Below, piece after piece: positions 43,901 to 55,502 of a stretch of 64,000 bases of DNA (positions within the stretch are counted from its first letter, which is position 1; every line of letters starts with the position of its first letter). Both the position numbers and the translations under genes were made by a program. Where the stretch lies: assembly GCF_030272615.1 (NCBI RefSeq), contig NC_081407.1:140248897-140312896 (forward strand), read 5' to 3'. The notes below the pieces were generated by a model. The model did not search any database and had not been told where the DNA came from. It worked only from the letters and a program-made list of their open reading frames with translations. Origin of the DNA: Cryptomeria japonica. Taxonomy: Eukaryota; Streptophyta; Pinopsida; Cupressales; Cupressaceae.

Positions 43901-46579
43901 TCACATACCTTGGTCTTTGATTTGCATTTTCTGCTTGAAATCTCCAGATAATGATTCGGGCCTTCCCTTCTGTAGATCTGATGTTGAGGATCTCTGCTTT
44001 TGCCTATTATGAGGAACCAAACTGTCCTGGGCTGCCCCCATTGCATTACAATGTTGAAAGGGATTGTGATCAGCAGATATAGAGACCTCTTGTCCGTTAT
44101 AAGGAAATTTGACACACTGGTGATACGTAGAAGGCACTGCTTGCATTTCATGTATCCAAGGTCGACCTAATAAAATATTGTAGGTGAGGTCTATATCTAA
44201 GACCTGACACATAGTATCTTTTTGCAGTGGTCCAACTTGAATGGGTAACATCACGGTTCCTTTAGATGACCTTTCCTCATCATCATAGGCCTTTATGGTA
44301 ATCTTTTTACAGGGATCAATAGACTCCTCCGAGAAGCCTAATGCACAGATAAGCTTTAAAGTACATATATTAAGTCTAGCTCTTCCATCTATTAAGACTC
44401 TTTTTACTCGATGTTTATAAACGATGACTTCAATATGGAGAGGAGTGTTATGCGGATGACTCAAGGAAGTATTATCATGCTCTGAGAAGGTGAGATTATG
44501 AGGCCCTATCATATGGGCGACCATGGCTTGAAATTTGTCTACATCTAGATCTTGAGGTACATTTGTTTCCAAGAGCGCTTGTTCCAATATGTTTTTGTGT
44601 TTGGGTGACAGTTTTAGCAGTTCTAGTATAGATATCTGAGCCGGAGTTTTGCGTAGTTGGCTAACCAAATCATATTGGATCTTTGGTGTACTGGTTGTAG
44701 GCATGGTATGTCCTTTCAAGACATATTTCTGAGCCCTGGTTGTGACATTGACAGATTCATGATCATGCTGGTCTCGGATGGTGATGACGTTTACCTGATG
44801 GTCTTCAGCTGATATGTGATTGATGGTGTTATTGTAGATGTGGTTGATACGAGCTCCACATGTATCGTTTGAGGTTGAAGCTCCATCTTTGTTGTAATTT
44901 GGAAGAGGATTTTTAAAGGCTCTATGGTCACCATTTGTTTTGAGACCATCTACCGTTAAGTCACCTCGATCAATCATGTCTTGAACAATGTTTTTCAATC
45001 TCATGCAATCGTTCGTCCGATGACCCTTGTTATGATGAAAATCACAATAGTGTGAATCATTCCACCAAGGTGGTTTGATTTGGGGTTCATAGTTACTGAT
45101 TGCAGGCAAAGAGAGAATTTTGTTTGCCAGAAGCTCTTTGAATGCTGACTCTAGTGATTGCTCAAGTGGTGTGAAGACACATTTTTGGAAATTGCTAGTG
45201 TTGTCGCGTGAATTGTTATTAGGTCCTTGATTCATGGTTTTGTTTTGAGTATCGTTGGTGTTTGGTGCATATGTGTTAGTGTTTGGATTAGCACCTTTAG
45301 GATTTTTCGTAGCCTGAGGATTTTCGGATAATGCGAGCACTAGTTGCTTAGATTTTGGATCATGTGATTCATTGTTGCCTTCGTTTTTGTTTCGAGTCCA
45401 GAGTCGAGACTTGTCCAAGTTGTTGTTGCTTTGGTTATTGTAGTTTGATGAATTTGTTCCTTCTTTGAAGAATTTGAGCGTTCCCTTTTTGACACATGCT
45501 TCCTCTACTTGAATGTCATTTTCAATCAATTTAGCGAAAGACGGTATGCATTGGAGTTTGAGCCTGTAACTCATCTCACCATTCAAGTTGTCGATGAAGA
45601 TTTCCATTTTCTCCTTTTCAGGAATATCTCGAGGATATCGTGATACCATACGTCGCCAGTGTTGAAGGAATATCATGAATGTTTTGTTATTCTTTTGTTT
45701 GGTGTTGCAGACGTCTAGCATGGTTATAGCATGTTGAATGCTATAGGAGTATTGTGTTATGAACTTGTTAACCAATTCATCAAACGATCTGATAGGTGGC
45801 GTAATTTTGGATAACCATTCCATTGTTTGTCCTCCCAAGCTTCTTGGGAATAACCTCATCAGATAGGTGTCATCATGAGCAAATTCAAGACTCATGGTAT
45901 AGAAATCTCTGACATGATCATGGGGATCACTTTTCCCATCGTACTTGTCAAATTTAGGTATGTCTGAGTTTGGAGGAAAAGGGATCATGTGCAATCTTTT
46001 GTCAAAAGGATAAGGACAGATTTTGTTTAATGAGTACCGCACTGTTGTCTCTTTTTGCATGTCTTGCATTTATCTTTGTAACATTTGCATTTGTTGAGTA
46101 ATGGCAACCAAAGGCACATTGTTTTGCTGAAGGAAAGGTTCTTCCCTTGTATTGATCCTGGGTTGAAATGGTGTATGGAACGGTATGTTTTGCTTGGGAT
46201 TGTATTGTCTTGGTGTATGTTGCTCCGATATGTTTTGATCAGGGATATCTTGTTCAGGGTCGCGTGTTTCCCTTTCCCGTTGTCATTCTTGATATTCGTA
46301 ATGTTGAGGTCGCGTTCTAAACATATCTGCGTCAAGGTTTTCAGGGAGTTTTACTCCTTTACTTGTGAGCATGAGCAAAAAATTGTCTTTGTCATTTTCT
46401 ATGAGCCTTTCTACAAGCTTTTGGAATGAAGCGCTTTCCTGACATTCCTGAAGAAGCTCTTCAGAAATTTCAGTATCCTCCAGGTGTGGACCTTCAAAAG
46501 GATTTGACAACCTTCGATTCATACTGGACTCTGCTTGTGCCTCACTTTGTTGGTTTTGTTGAGAGCGAGTAACAGGCAT
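43901..46579 (-). pseudogene. Gag-protease of the Tat-type element
   Basis: The start is MPVTRSQQNQQS at 46579. The frame then runs to 43901 with two stops (TGA 46283, TAA 46070). The capsid core includes FDKYDGKSDPHDHVRDF, EWLSKITPPIRSFDELV and RRMVSRYPRDIPEKEKM. The zinc knuckle is the CHHC variant CDFHHNKGHRTNDC. Protease lies near the C-terminus with VLIDGRARLNICTLKL, where the active-site DGG is DGR (Gly to Arg), and NILLGRPWIHEMQAVPS. A stop at 43901 precedes the linker. The 722-codon open stretch shows the element is young. Confidence 0.9.
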
Positions 46580-47428
46580 TTTAGTAGAAACTTTCAGTGA
46601 CGAAGGGGACAAAATCCTCTTCGATATGTTGCTCGGGGGTTGGTGGTTCAGGTCGGGGTGTGTTATAAGTGATGCACTCGTCGGGCAAGAATGTCGGATT
46701 GATCCTTCCTCCACGGTTTGTGATTTGATTAAAAGCGGATTTTTGACAATATGCCCTAGTCTTTAAAGGCTCTTTGTCAAATTCGTTGGATTTGTTTTGG
46801 ATATAACATTTGACGTGATGAAGGAGTACTCGATGAGATTTGAAGAGTTGATGATTGATGTATAAAAACTTGTTTCTCTTGATGAATTTGGAAAAACTAG
46901 GTTGTTGTTTCTTCAACATGATGTTACGATAAAGATTCTTCTAAGAATATGAGGATTAGTCATGCATAAGTGATCAATGGTTTCCTTTGATTTGTTTTGG
47001 ATTTAGTTGATCTTGTTTTGAAAATTCAAGTTTTACTCTATCAAAGTGAAGGTTTAGATGCCCCTTCACGACAAAGCGTGTCAAATGATATGGATAAAGT
47101 CTCCCGATATGGAAACTTGATTTGACAACCTGAGGTTTTTAGACAAGTGTTTTTGAGATGAAATCCGTGAGATGATAAAGGATCCTTTTGATACTTGTGA
47201 TGAGGTTTCCGGATTTTGATAGGATAGATATGTTTTATCGTGCGATCAGTTTCGAATTTTTACAACATTTGTTTTGACACAAACTTTGTTCAAGAAAAGA
47301 TTTTTACAGCTTTGTTTTCGTTACTTTGCTTTGATGAAAAATGATGCTGATGAAAAGAGGTTTCTGAAGATGTTTTCCAAAATTTTAAAATTCCTCACTG
47401 TTTTGCCCCATGTCTTTCTGGTTTTGAT
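46580..47428 (-). other. Leader between phased array and gag start
   Basis: Untranslated leader of gag on the minus strand. The frame at 46581-46919 reaches into it but has no family motif and overlaps the gag start in another frame, so I do not call it coding. Confidence 0.5.
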
Positions 47429-47805
47429 CACGTGCTAAAGCAGAGACAAGATGCGCTAGTAAATTTACTCCACGCGATAAAAGAACGACCACACGCGCTA
47501 GGCTGCCCCCAGCCACGCGCTAAAGTTTTGACTGCTAAAATTTTTGTTTTCTGCCTACTTTGAAAAGCTATGCGCTAGTATGGGTCTGTGACGCTCTAAC
47601 TGTTAAACCCTACATGCTAAAGTTTGGCTTCCACGCGCTAAGCTGATGCTTCAACGTGCTAGGATGTTTTTCCGATGCGCTATTTGTTTAACATTGTTTT
47701 GGAATTTTGGATAAAATACTACTGTTTTGACCAGACGCGCTAACTTGATGCTTGGATGCGCTAACAAAAGTACCCTATGCGCTAAGGAGTTGTTCCCACA
47801 CGCTA
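47429..47805 (-). repeat. Phased TAGCGCA array 1 in gag leader
   Basis: On the minus strand, TAGCGCG/TAGCGCA motifs recur with a 21-bp period. Plus-strand starts of the 9-mer (C/G)A(C/T)GCGCTA are 47429, 47450, 47471, 47492, 47514, then 47569, 47590, 47611, 47632, 47653, 47674, then 47734, 47755, 47776, 47797. The bases between motifs vary freely. The gap 47674-47734 is 60 bp, the higher-order period of the left array. Confidence 0.88.
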
Positions 47806-49345
47806 AATTGCCCTGATTTTTTCTTTGGTTGGTTTCTTTGGAATTTTTGGATTTGATTGTGAGTTTTTCAGTCTTGATGGATGATTTTCTGAAGTAGTAA
47901 ATGCAAACACAACACAAAAAAGACAACCATTTTTTGCCTAATCTAACAAAAAGTGTATGTTCTATGAGGATGTGTTCAAATCCTCAATGTTTTAACAGAT
48001 TTGGATACAAAAAATACACTTCAGAAAGACTCTTTATTCAAAGGTCATAAATAACATCATAGCCCACTAGTCTCGATACTCCATTAGCTCAAACAGCCGT
48101 GTCACCCCCTAGAGGGCGCCCGTTTTTTTGCCTTTTGCCAGAAATTAGCTCAAAGTGAATTCTTCATAATTGAGTAGTTATCTTGGGAGATATATGGTGA
48201 GTGATCTTGGGGGGGGATTCTTCCCCACCCTTACACTATGATGTTATAAATGTCTGGTTACTGACTCGGTTCAAGGTTTCTATTTCTATGGTTCGTAATC
48301 AGGCTTCCTGTTCAGCCGTCAGTGATAAACTCCCTGAGGAGGCTTCCCAACCTTTAGAACAAAGGCTTTACATATCTCGAGGATACTGGGGGAAGGCTAA
48401 TCGCTGCGCGCAACTGTTGAAAAGGACTTTCGTCACCTTCCACTTTTGATTATAGTGGGTTGGAACACTTGGCGTCAAAGTCATTTCCCACTTAGGTCGT
48501 TCCCTTCACACCGGCCATAAATGATTTTAAGAGTTGATTCCAACTCCTCGGGAAGGCAAGCCTGCTAAAGGATTTTATTTGCTTGAAGTAAAGAAAGCTT
48601 TTAAGAGTGGTTTGGATTTTTGATCACCCAGTTAAGGGGAGAGCATATTCCTTCCACTTTCGAGACAAGGCAAACAATTTTTCTTTTTAGCCTTTCAAGA
48701 TAAATGATTTGCTAACTTCTATTGGGAGATGTTGCTCCAAAAAGCATGGTGTTAATTTTATTCCCCAAATTAGTGATTATTTAATCTAAGAAAATAATCG
48801 AGTCAACAAAGCAAAAGGTTCAATTTGGTCAACAAAAGAAAAATCGGTAAATAAAAGGCGAATAGCTTCCCTCTCTGATTGCAACAAAATTTTTAGGTGA
48901 GGTTCTTTCCTTTGCAAAAAAAAATTGAAAATGAATCCTTTTATACACCAAAGGATGGTGAGGTTCTTTTTATAGCTACTTTTGCAAAAAAAAAAAAAAA
49001 AGATTTGTATGGTTCTTTTTAAAGCCCAAAAATATGTTTTCTCCTATGAAAGCAAGAAATGTTCTGATTTGTGGTTCTTTTTATAGCCCAAAGGAAACAA
49101 GTGAGTTCAATTTTAAGAATAAAAGAAGTTCAAAAATTTAAACTAACTTAACTAAGTTAGTGAAAATCCTAACTATCTTAATATTTTTTAAAATTTAAGC
49201 TCCCATCTGCAACAGATTTGTTAGAATCTTGCAAGAAAACAAGTTGAAAATGTTAGATGGTTGGTGGACTTCAACAAGTCTACTTTTTTTTTTTTTTTTA
49301 TACTCCCAGTTACAAATTTTAAAATTTTGATTTCTGTCTGCTTTT
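47806..49345 (-). other. Gag leader between the two phased arrays
   Basis: No gene supported. Around 48890-49100 four copies of a GAGGTTCTTTTTATAGCCCAA-like unit (near 48899, 48960, 49010 and 49071) each place a TATA-like sequence on the minus strand (e.g. TATAAAAGG at 48937-48945), mixed with A tracts. Whether any acts as a promoter is unknown. Confidence 0.5.
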
Positions 49346-49600
49346 GATGCGCTACAAAACAAACTGTACGCGCTACAAAATATCTATGATGCGCTAAAAG
49401 AAAATGGTGACGCGCTACACTATTTTCGAGATGCGCTACTTTGTGTTCCAGAAGCATTGTTCTGTTTTTCTCCCGTGCTGAGACTTACAGGAAAAGTTTA
49501 GTATTCTGATGTGCTAATACACAGACTTGACGCGCTAGATGATAGACCCAATGCGCTGAACAGTGAACTAAATGGGCTAGGCTGTTGACCAGATGCGCTA
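49346..49600 (-). repeat. Phased TAGCGCA array 2, between PBS and array 1
   Basis: Starts of the GATGCGCTA-type 9-mer on the plus strand are 49346, 49367, 49388, 49409 and 49430 (all 21 bp apart). Degraded positions follow at 49451 and 49472, then 49508, 49529, 49550, 49571 and 49592 (again 21 bp apart). It lies just downstream of the PBS in the element's RNA. Confidence 0.9.
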
Positions 49601-49687
49601 GGGAATGATTCCCACATGTTGATTCTCGTTTTCTGCGGACCTGTAAAAGTGGTTATATTTCAAAACCGATTTGATATATGGGGTAAT

Positions 49688-49705
49688 GCCCCACGGTGGG
49701 CGCCA
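49688..49705 (-). other. Primer-binding site of the Tat-type element
   Basis: On the minus strand the 5' LTR ends ...ACA at 49710, then TTTC, then TGGCGCCCACCGTGGGGC. TGGCGCC-type sites are common in Tat and related gypsy lineages. I do not assign the primer tRNA. Confidence 0.85.
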
Positions 49706-49709
49706 GAAA

Positions 49710-51121
49710 TGTATGCGGGCAAAGCGGGCCGATAGAACTCAATATGTGACAAACTGAGCTCTATGGAGCCTTGCTCACACACCCACAGGACTTCTTGGTG
49801 CAAGCTACGAAGTCATGAAGTATGGCTCAGCTTCCCAAGGATAGTTTCATGGTTCTCTATCTTACATGATTCCTCAAACCAATGTTTTTGCTCTTAGATC
49901 ACTGAGCAAAATGGTTTAGGGATGGCAAATGCAAGAACGAGGGATGCTTTTGTTGATTTTAATATGAGATGCATCCTAAGCTATGCATGATGCTACAAAT
50001 GCAATAACTAGCTATAAGATGACAAGGTTAGTAAACAAAACTATCATAGCATGCTATATTAGTTCATGATTTAAGCTATATGATAAGGAACATACTCTAA
50101 ATTAGCATATTTAGATTAATTCCTAATTTAAAGAGAAGCTAAATGGTGAGCATATAAAATATGAAAGCTTGAATGGATTTGAGTATAAGTGTGATGCTAA
50201 AGACTTGGATATGAAAAATGGAGGAATGAGAGCTCTATTTATAGCAAAAATAGGGCAATGGATGGTCAGGATTGAAAGAGGCAATCAAGGGCCAAGTTTG
50301 AAAGTTGGGAATCCATGTTTGCAATTGGCACCAATGAAATGGTGACAATTGTCAACATAAGGTTGGTTGAGAGGAGGTGTAAGAAGCATTAAATGTTTGA
50401 GAAGACCTCATGGTTACCCTAGGGGTTAAGGGTTAAGGTTAAGTTAAGGTTATCCATTGGATAAAGCTTTTACCCAAAGGATAAACTCTTGTGCAAAGGT
50501 TTAAGGATAACCATGGTCAAAGCAATAAATGTTTGATGAGACCCTTGGGTTAGATGGAGGTTGAGTTTATGGAAATTCTTTAACCATGTAAGAGGGTTGA
50601 GTTAACCATTAATGGTTATGAAGACTTTGGGGATAACTTTGTAAGAGCCCTTCCAAGTTTTAATGCATTTTGAAGACTTTGCTCCAAATTTGAGAAGTGA
50701 CCTCCTCAAATTTAGGGGAAAGGGACAATGGATGGGTTTGGGTTAATTAATTAGGATTAGAAGAATCTAGAAGAGGTTAGAAAGAGGGTTAGGATGCAAG
50801 TGGGAGGTGTAGGATTTTGCAATTGGGTGAGGGAAAATAGGTTTTAATTGAATTTAATTGAATTTGGTTGCAATTAAATAAATTAGATTTATTTAATTTA
50901 GGATAACCATTTTAATTAAATTTGAATTTAATTAAAAAGTGGATAGGGGCTTTAATTGAATAAAATGAATTTATCCTATTAAATGGTATAGTGAATTTAA
51001 TTGAGTAATTTACTTAATTAAATAGAGGAATGTGGATAATTTAATTAAATTGGATTTAATTAAATAGAGAAATGAACATAAAATATTCATTTAGAAATAT
51101 GGTCATTTTTATACGTCTACA
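49710..51121 (-). repeat. Right (5') LTR of 20 kb Tat-type element, 1412 bp
   Basis: TGTATGCGGG...GTCTACA, paired with 31112-32524. It lies next to the PBS and is therefore the promoter-bearing LTR for gag-pol. Followed by GGTAC (51122-51126), the unmutated TSD copy. Confidence 0.96.
50235..50243 (-). promoter_or_regulatory. TATA box of the 5' LTR (gag-pol promoter)
   Basis: TATAAATAG on the minus strand, a plant consensus TATA box about 525 bases from the LTR's inner end. Transcription would start near 50205 and run left through the PBS and the phased arrays into gag. Confidence 0.7.
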
Positions 51122-51781
51122 GGTACCTTGATTGAAATAGATGCAGATATCGCTACGGGAGATTTGTATTTGTATGCAAGAGTGAAACTAGCAACAGTTA
51201 GGCGAATTCCCCCAAAAATTAAATTGCGACTCCAAGGATCGGACTGGGTTCAATCGATTGAAATCGAAGAAGATAAGCATTTTTTCCTAAACTGTGGCAG
51301 GAGGAATCATGATATGGACAATTGTCGTATTCCCAAAAAAGAAAAAAAGATTTGGAAGGCCAAGCAAAAGCCTGTTGTGGTATCCACTAGGGAGCCATTG
51401 TGTTTACGTTGGACCGAAAGACCTAACGAGTATCAAGCCTCATCTCCAAACATAGATATGCAAACTAATCACGCGAATTCCAATCTGGTGGTGCTCAATA
51501 AGGAAAATATAGACAAGGAAATTGAGCCCTCAATTGAATCAGACTCAAATGTTGAGTGGATGTCTAGAGATAAAATGGATAAGTATTTATTGGGAATCAT
51601 CGACATCGGGAATATCAACCAATCTATGGTTAACCATGTGACTAAGGGTAGAAGAAGTAAGGGCAAAAAATCTAATAAGAAAAAAAGGGAAGAAGAAGCG
51701 GCCAAAAAAGGGCTTCTCAGCATGACCGAATTTTTGAATAAAAGTACCAAGGGAGTGAGCTACTCCCTTGGGAAGAAATGA
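51122..51781 (+). pseudogene. LINE ORF1, C-terminal part with zinc knuckle
   Basis: Continuation of LINE ORF1 after the 20 kb insertion; the codon split by the insertion is completed here. The segment includes IATGDLYLYARVKLA and a CCHC knuckle written FLNCGRRNHDMDNC, in which the first Cys is Phe. A Lys-rich C-terminus follows. It ends with TGA at 51779-51781, overlapping the ORF2 start codon. Confidence 0.85.
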
Positions 51782-52500
51782 GGATCATCACATGGAATGT
51801 CAGGAGCCTAACGACCCTTGACAAATGCCGAATGTTGAAATGACATTTGGCCAAAATATCAAGCGATATTGTTATGTTACAAGAGACTAAATGCAGCTCA
51901 AATGATGGTGATAGTTTGATTGGTTATTGCAGAGGTTGGTCTAGCATCTTTCAGTCGGCAGATGGAAGAGCCGATGGTTTGGGAATTCTATGGAAATCTT
52001 CCTTGGTGGATATTGTCAAGGTCTCTAGAGGAAAGAATTGGCAAGCCTGCTAGGTGAAGTGTAGACTCATCCAAATGGATATGGAAGTGTGGAATATATA
52101 TGGCCCCACAAACTACTAGGAGAAATCAGTGTTTTGGGACGATATTACACAATTGGTGTCTGCTAGTGGGAACAAAAAAATTATAATTAGGGGAGACTTC
52201 AATGTGATTCTTGATCTCTCATAAAAGAGGGGGGGTCGAAGAAAGTCACCAATGACATTCCAAACTTTAGGTATTTTGTGCAAAAGGTAGGAGTTATAGA
52301 CTGCAAGCCATCAGTAGGTTGGTTCACTTGGAATAATAAATGAGCTGGATTGGCCAATGTTGTTGAACGATTGGATAGATTCCTGATTGGATCTTATTGG
52401 CCGGAGGCAAATATGGCGACTTCTGTCAAAACTCTACCATATTGCATCTCTGATCATTTTCCGGTCCAATTGGAAATTGGTTCGGAGATACAGGGTGGCA
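51778..52500 (+). pseudogene. LINE ORF2: apurinic/apyrimidinic-type endonuclease domain
   Basis: ORF2 opens at ATG 51778-51780, overlapping the ORF1 stop as ATGA, an arrangement suited to termination-reinitiation. The endonuclease motifs are MRIITWNVRSL, VMLQETKCS, WNIYGPTNY, RGDFNVI and SDHFPVQLE. The domain is broken by TGA at 51841, a TAG at about 52051, another before EKSVFW, and a frameshift near 52225-52350. Confidence 0.88.
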
Positions 52501-54460
52501 ACAACTATTTCAAATTTCAGAATATGTGGTGGAGAGATAAATCCATTTTAGACAATTTAGAAATATGGTGGAAACAATGCAACTACATCAAAGGTACGCC
52601 TAGTTTCTATTTTGTTAAAAAGGTGGCTTATATGAAGAGTCAGCTCAAAATATGGAATAAAGAAGTCTTCAAGAATATCTTCTCTGAGAAAGAAAGTATT
52701 GAAGTTGAGCTGGAAATTCTAAATACGAAATTTTTAGTTGAAGGAATGGATCAAGCAGACTATAGGCGCAAAAAAGAATTGATGGCTAGACTTTTAGAGA
52801 CTTTATCCAGCGAGGAGATTTATTGGAAAGATAAAGCCAGAGAACAGTGGATTAAGGAGGGTGATAAGAGCACTAAGTTCTTCCATGCATCAGTCAAAGA
52901 CAGAAAAACTCAAAATCAAATCAATGAAATTCTCTCGGAAGATGGAACTTGCCATAAGGACAGATATAGTATCGGTCAGGTAGCAGAGGCCTACTTCAAG
53001 AAAATTCTAAACTCTGATGGCTGTTGGGAGGAGGTGTGTGTTGTCAAGTTGTTGGACGCAATCCCTAAGTTGGTAACTGACATGGACAACCGAATGTTGC
53101 TAGAACCTTTTACTGAAACTAAAATCTGGTGTGTGGTGTTTGGTCTCCACCTAGACAAAGCCCCGGGTCTGGATGGCATGCCTACAAGTTTTTACCAGAA
53201 TTGTTGGGAGTTCATGAAATCTGATCTACTGGAAGTGGTGGAATAGGTTAGACTGAAAGGAAGATTTGTCAAAGAGATAAACAATGTTGTGTTGGTGGTC
53301 ATCCCTAAGAAAGCTAATCCCTCCTCCTTTGATGATTTTCATCCAATGGCTCTTTGCAACACTGTATACAAGATTATCACTAAGGCACTTGCCGACAGAC
53401 TAATTTTTTTATACCAAATCTCATCTCCAAGGAACAGAATGGATTCACGCCAAGGCGGGAGATCATTGATAGTATCATCCTCACTACTGAAACCGTACAC
53501 TCAATTGTCATGGAAAGACAAAAATCTATGGCCATCAAGCTTGATATTTCAAAAGCTTACGACAAGGTGAGTTGGGAATTCTTGCTGGATGTGATGAGGA
53601 AATTTGGGTTTGCTCAAGAATAGATCAGAATTATCAGGGTTTGCATTGGCTCCCCTCAATACTCAGTGACAATCAATAGCTCTCTTTTTGGCTTTTTTGA
53701 AAGTAAAAATGGTATAAGACAGGGCGATCTGATCTCCCCATTCTTATTTGTGATTATGGTGGAGGCGCTTAGCCGATACATATCCAAACTATAAGAGGAA
53801 GTAGTGTGGAAAGGGGTCAATGTTCATCGTGATCTGAAGCCAATCACACACTCACAATTCATAGATGATACTACCCTCTTTGGTGAAGCAACTATATGGG
53901 AGGCGAGGGTCATCAAAGATTCTTTGGAAATGTATGCCAATGTTGTTGGATAGCGAATAAACGACAAGAAATATGAGATTTTCATCTTTAACAACAAAAA
54001 GGATATACAAGTAAAAATCTCGAGGTTGCTTGGATGGCCTGTTGGTTCCCTATCGGCAAAATACCTAGGTGTACAATTGTTCTCCAGTTCTACCAAGACT
54101 GCATTGTGGGAAGATTTGATTTCCAAATGTAGGCAAAAGGTCGACGCCTGGAAGCATAAATGGCTGGCTCTTCTGGGGAGAATACAATTGATTAAAGTTG
54201 TGTTGTTTTCTATGCCTATTTATGCAATGTCCGTGTTTAAATTATCTTCCAAGGCTATACAGTCTTTGGAAATCTTTCTTAAAAAAATACTATGGGAGGG
54301 AGCTAAACATATCAAGAGAATTCCACTCATCAGTTGGGATATAGCTTGCAATTCAAAAGAGGAGGGTGGTGCAGGACTCAGAAGGTTAGAACAACAGAAT
54401 CTTGCATTGGGTGCAAAATTGATCTGGAAAATATACCGATGTCCCGAGAAACTATGATGC
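52500..54460 (+). pseudogene. LINE ORF2: reverse transcriptase domain
   Basis: The RT of a plant L1-type LINE. DKAPGLDGMPTSFYQ (about 53150-53200) starts the palm, then VVIPKKANPSSFDDF, KLDISKAYDKVSWEF, GIRQGDLISPFLFV, and the catalytic FIDD at 53858-53869 (usually FADD), with YLGVQLF and GRIQLIKVVLFSMPIY in the thumb region. Breaks: TAG at 53244, a frameshift near 53400-53570 and scattered stops (after FAQE, YISKL, NVVG). The catalytic aspartates are present. Confidence 0.93.
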
Positions 54461-55215
54461 TCAATCATGCGCAAGAAGTACCTAGACAATGATGATCCCA
54501 ACAAGATACTTACGGCCATCGAAGGGCATGGAGGATCTACTGTTTGGAGGTTCATAAAGAAGTGCAGGTTTTTGATTAACGACCATCTCTCTTGGAAGAT
54601 TGGAGATAGGAAGAAACCTAGATTTTGGGATGACTCCTGGGATGGACATGTAAGCTTGAGTAAGATTTTTGAAGGTCGGAAGTGGATAAATGAGGCTAAG
54701 AATAAATATGGGGTTCATGTAGCGGACTATGTGAGGGAATCTTCTCTGGGAAGTGGACTATATGAATGGATTTCCATTCAAGTCGATGGTTTGGAGGCAA
54801 GTGATCGACAAACTCTTAATGAATTACTAAAAGGTAGGAGGATTGTAACTAGGAATATGGATGATGAAATTATATGGTGCGTTGCACAATCTGGCGAATA
54901 TTCCGTCAAACTTGGATACCAGGTACAGAGATTGATCCAAGAAAAGAGTGATTGGCCCACGATCCTATGCTGGGATAAGTTGGTAGCCCCTAGGGCCGGA
55001 GCCTTTTTATGGACGGTCTTTCATGAAAGAGTCCTCACTGGTGAACGTTTGAATCTTTATGGTATTTACGGTCCAAGTATATGTGTCTTGTGCAAAACAA
55101 TGAGGAAACAATCAACCATTTATTGCTTGAATGCCCCTTTACTAGACATTGTTGGGATTGGTTATGCCAAAGTTTGGGTTGGTTTTATGCTTCAAAAATT
55201 AATCTAAAAAATTGG
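54461..55215 (+). pseudogene. LINE ORF2: linker and zf-RVT (zinc-binding) region
   Basis: The 246-codon open frame has KKPRFWDDSWDG, IIWCVAQSGEYSVKLGYQ, CWDKLVAPRAGAFLWTVFH and YGPSICVLCK, the zf-RVT region between RT and RNase H of plant LINEs. The last part of the zinc motif (CPFTRHCWDW-like) is out of frame near 55130-55165, indicating a frameshift. Confidence 0.85.
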
Positions 55216-55502
55216 ATTAGAAGCTAGCGAATTCTGAACCGGAAATCATTATGGGGTTCACCGTTGGATAATCTCTCCATCAATGCTGATATGGCAGATC
55301 TGGAAAGAACAAAATAGTAGAATCGTCGAAGGAAGAGAAACCACTATGGAAAAAGTCATTGAGAAAATTAAAACAAGCATCAGTGAAATAGCTAACACAA
55401 AAGCCTATTTCAGGAGGATTGAATATATTCTGGACTGGGACAAAAAAAATCAGCTGAAGTGGGGTACTATGATTCTCCCAAATATCAACGTAGTGTCCAA
55501 AT

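Larger units (their letters stand above)
31112..51121 (-). mobile_element. Ty3/gypsy Tat-type LTR retrotransposon, 20.0 kb, nested in a LINE
   Basis: The element has two 1.41 kb LTRs, a 5-bp TSD, a PBS next to the right LTR and a polypurine tract next to the left LTR, so gag-pol is on the minus strand. Domain order is gag, protease, G-patch-like linker, RT, RNase H, a second archaeal-type RNase H, and integrase. The second RNase H between the first and integrase is the mark of the Tat lineage. A 2.1 kb region after integrase is followed by an oppositely oriented PMD gene and long non-coding arrays. It is much larger than typical gypsy elements because of these additions and a nested 1.74 kb solo LTR. 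All coding parts carry stops. Confidence 0.93.

Noticed and set aside
46581-46919. 112-codon minus-strand frame ahead of gag
   Set aside because: It overlaps the gag start in a different frame and has no recognisable product; treated as leader.
47429-49600. CRISPR-like regularly spaced repeats
   Set aside because: Plant retrotransposon context, repeats only 7-9 bp and degenerate, and no cas genes; spacing comes from a phased motif in the gag leader.
51469-51750. Hydrophobic 93-codon minus-strand frame resembling a membrane protein
   Set aside because: Antisense of the Lys/Ser-rich LINE ORF1 C-terminus, which produces Leu/Phe-rich shadows.
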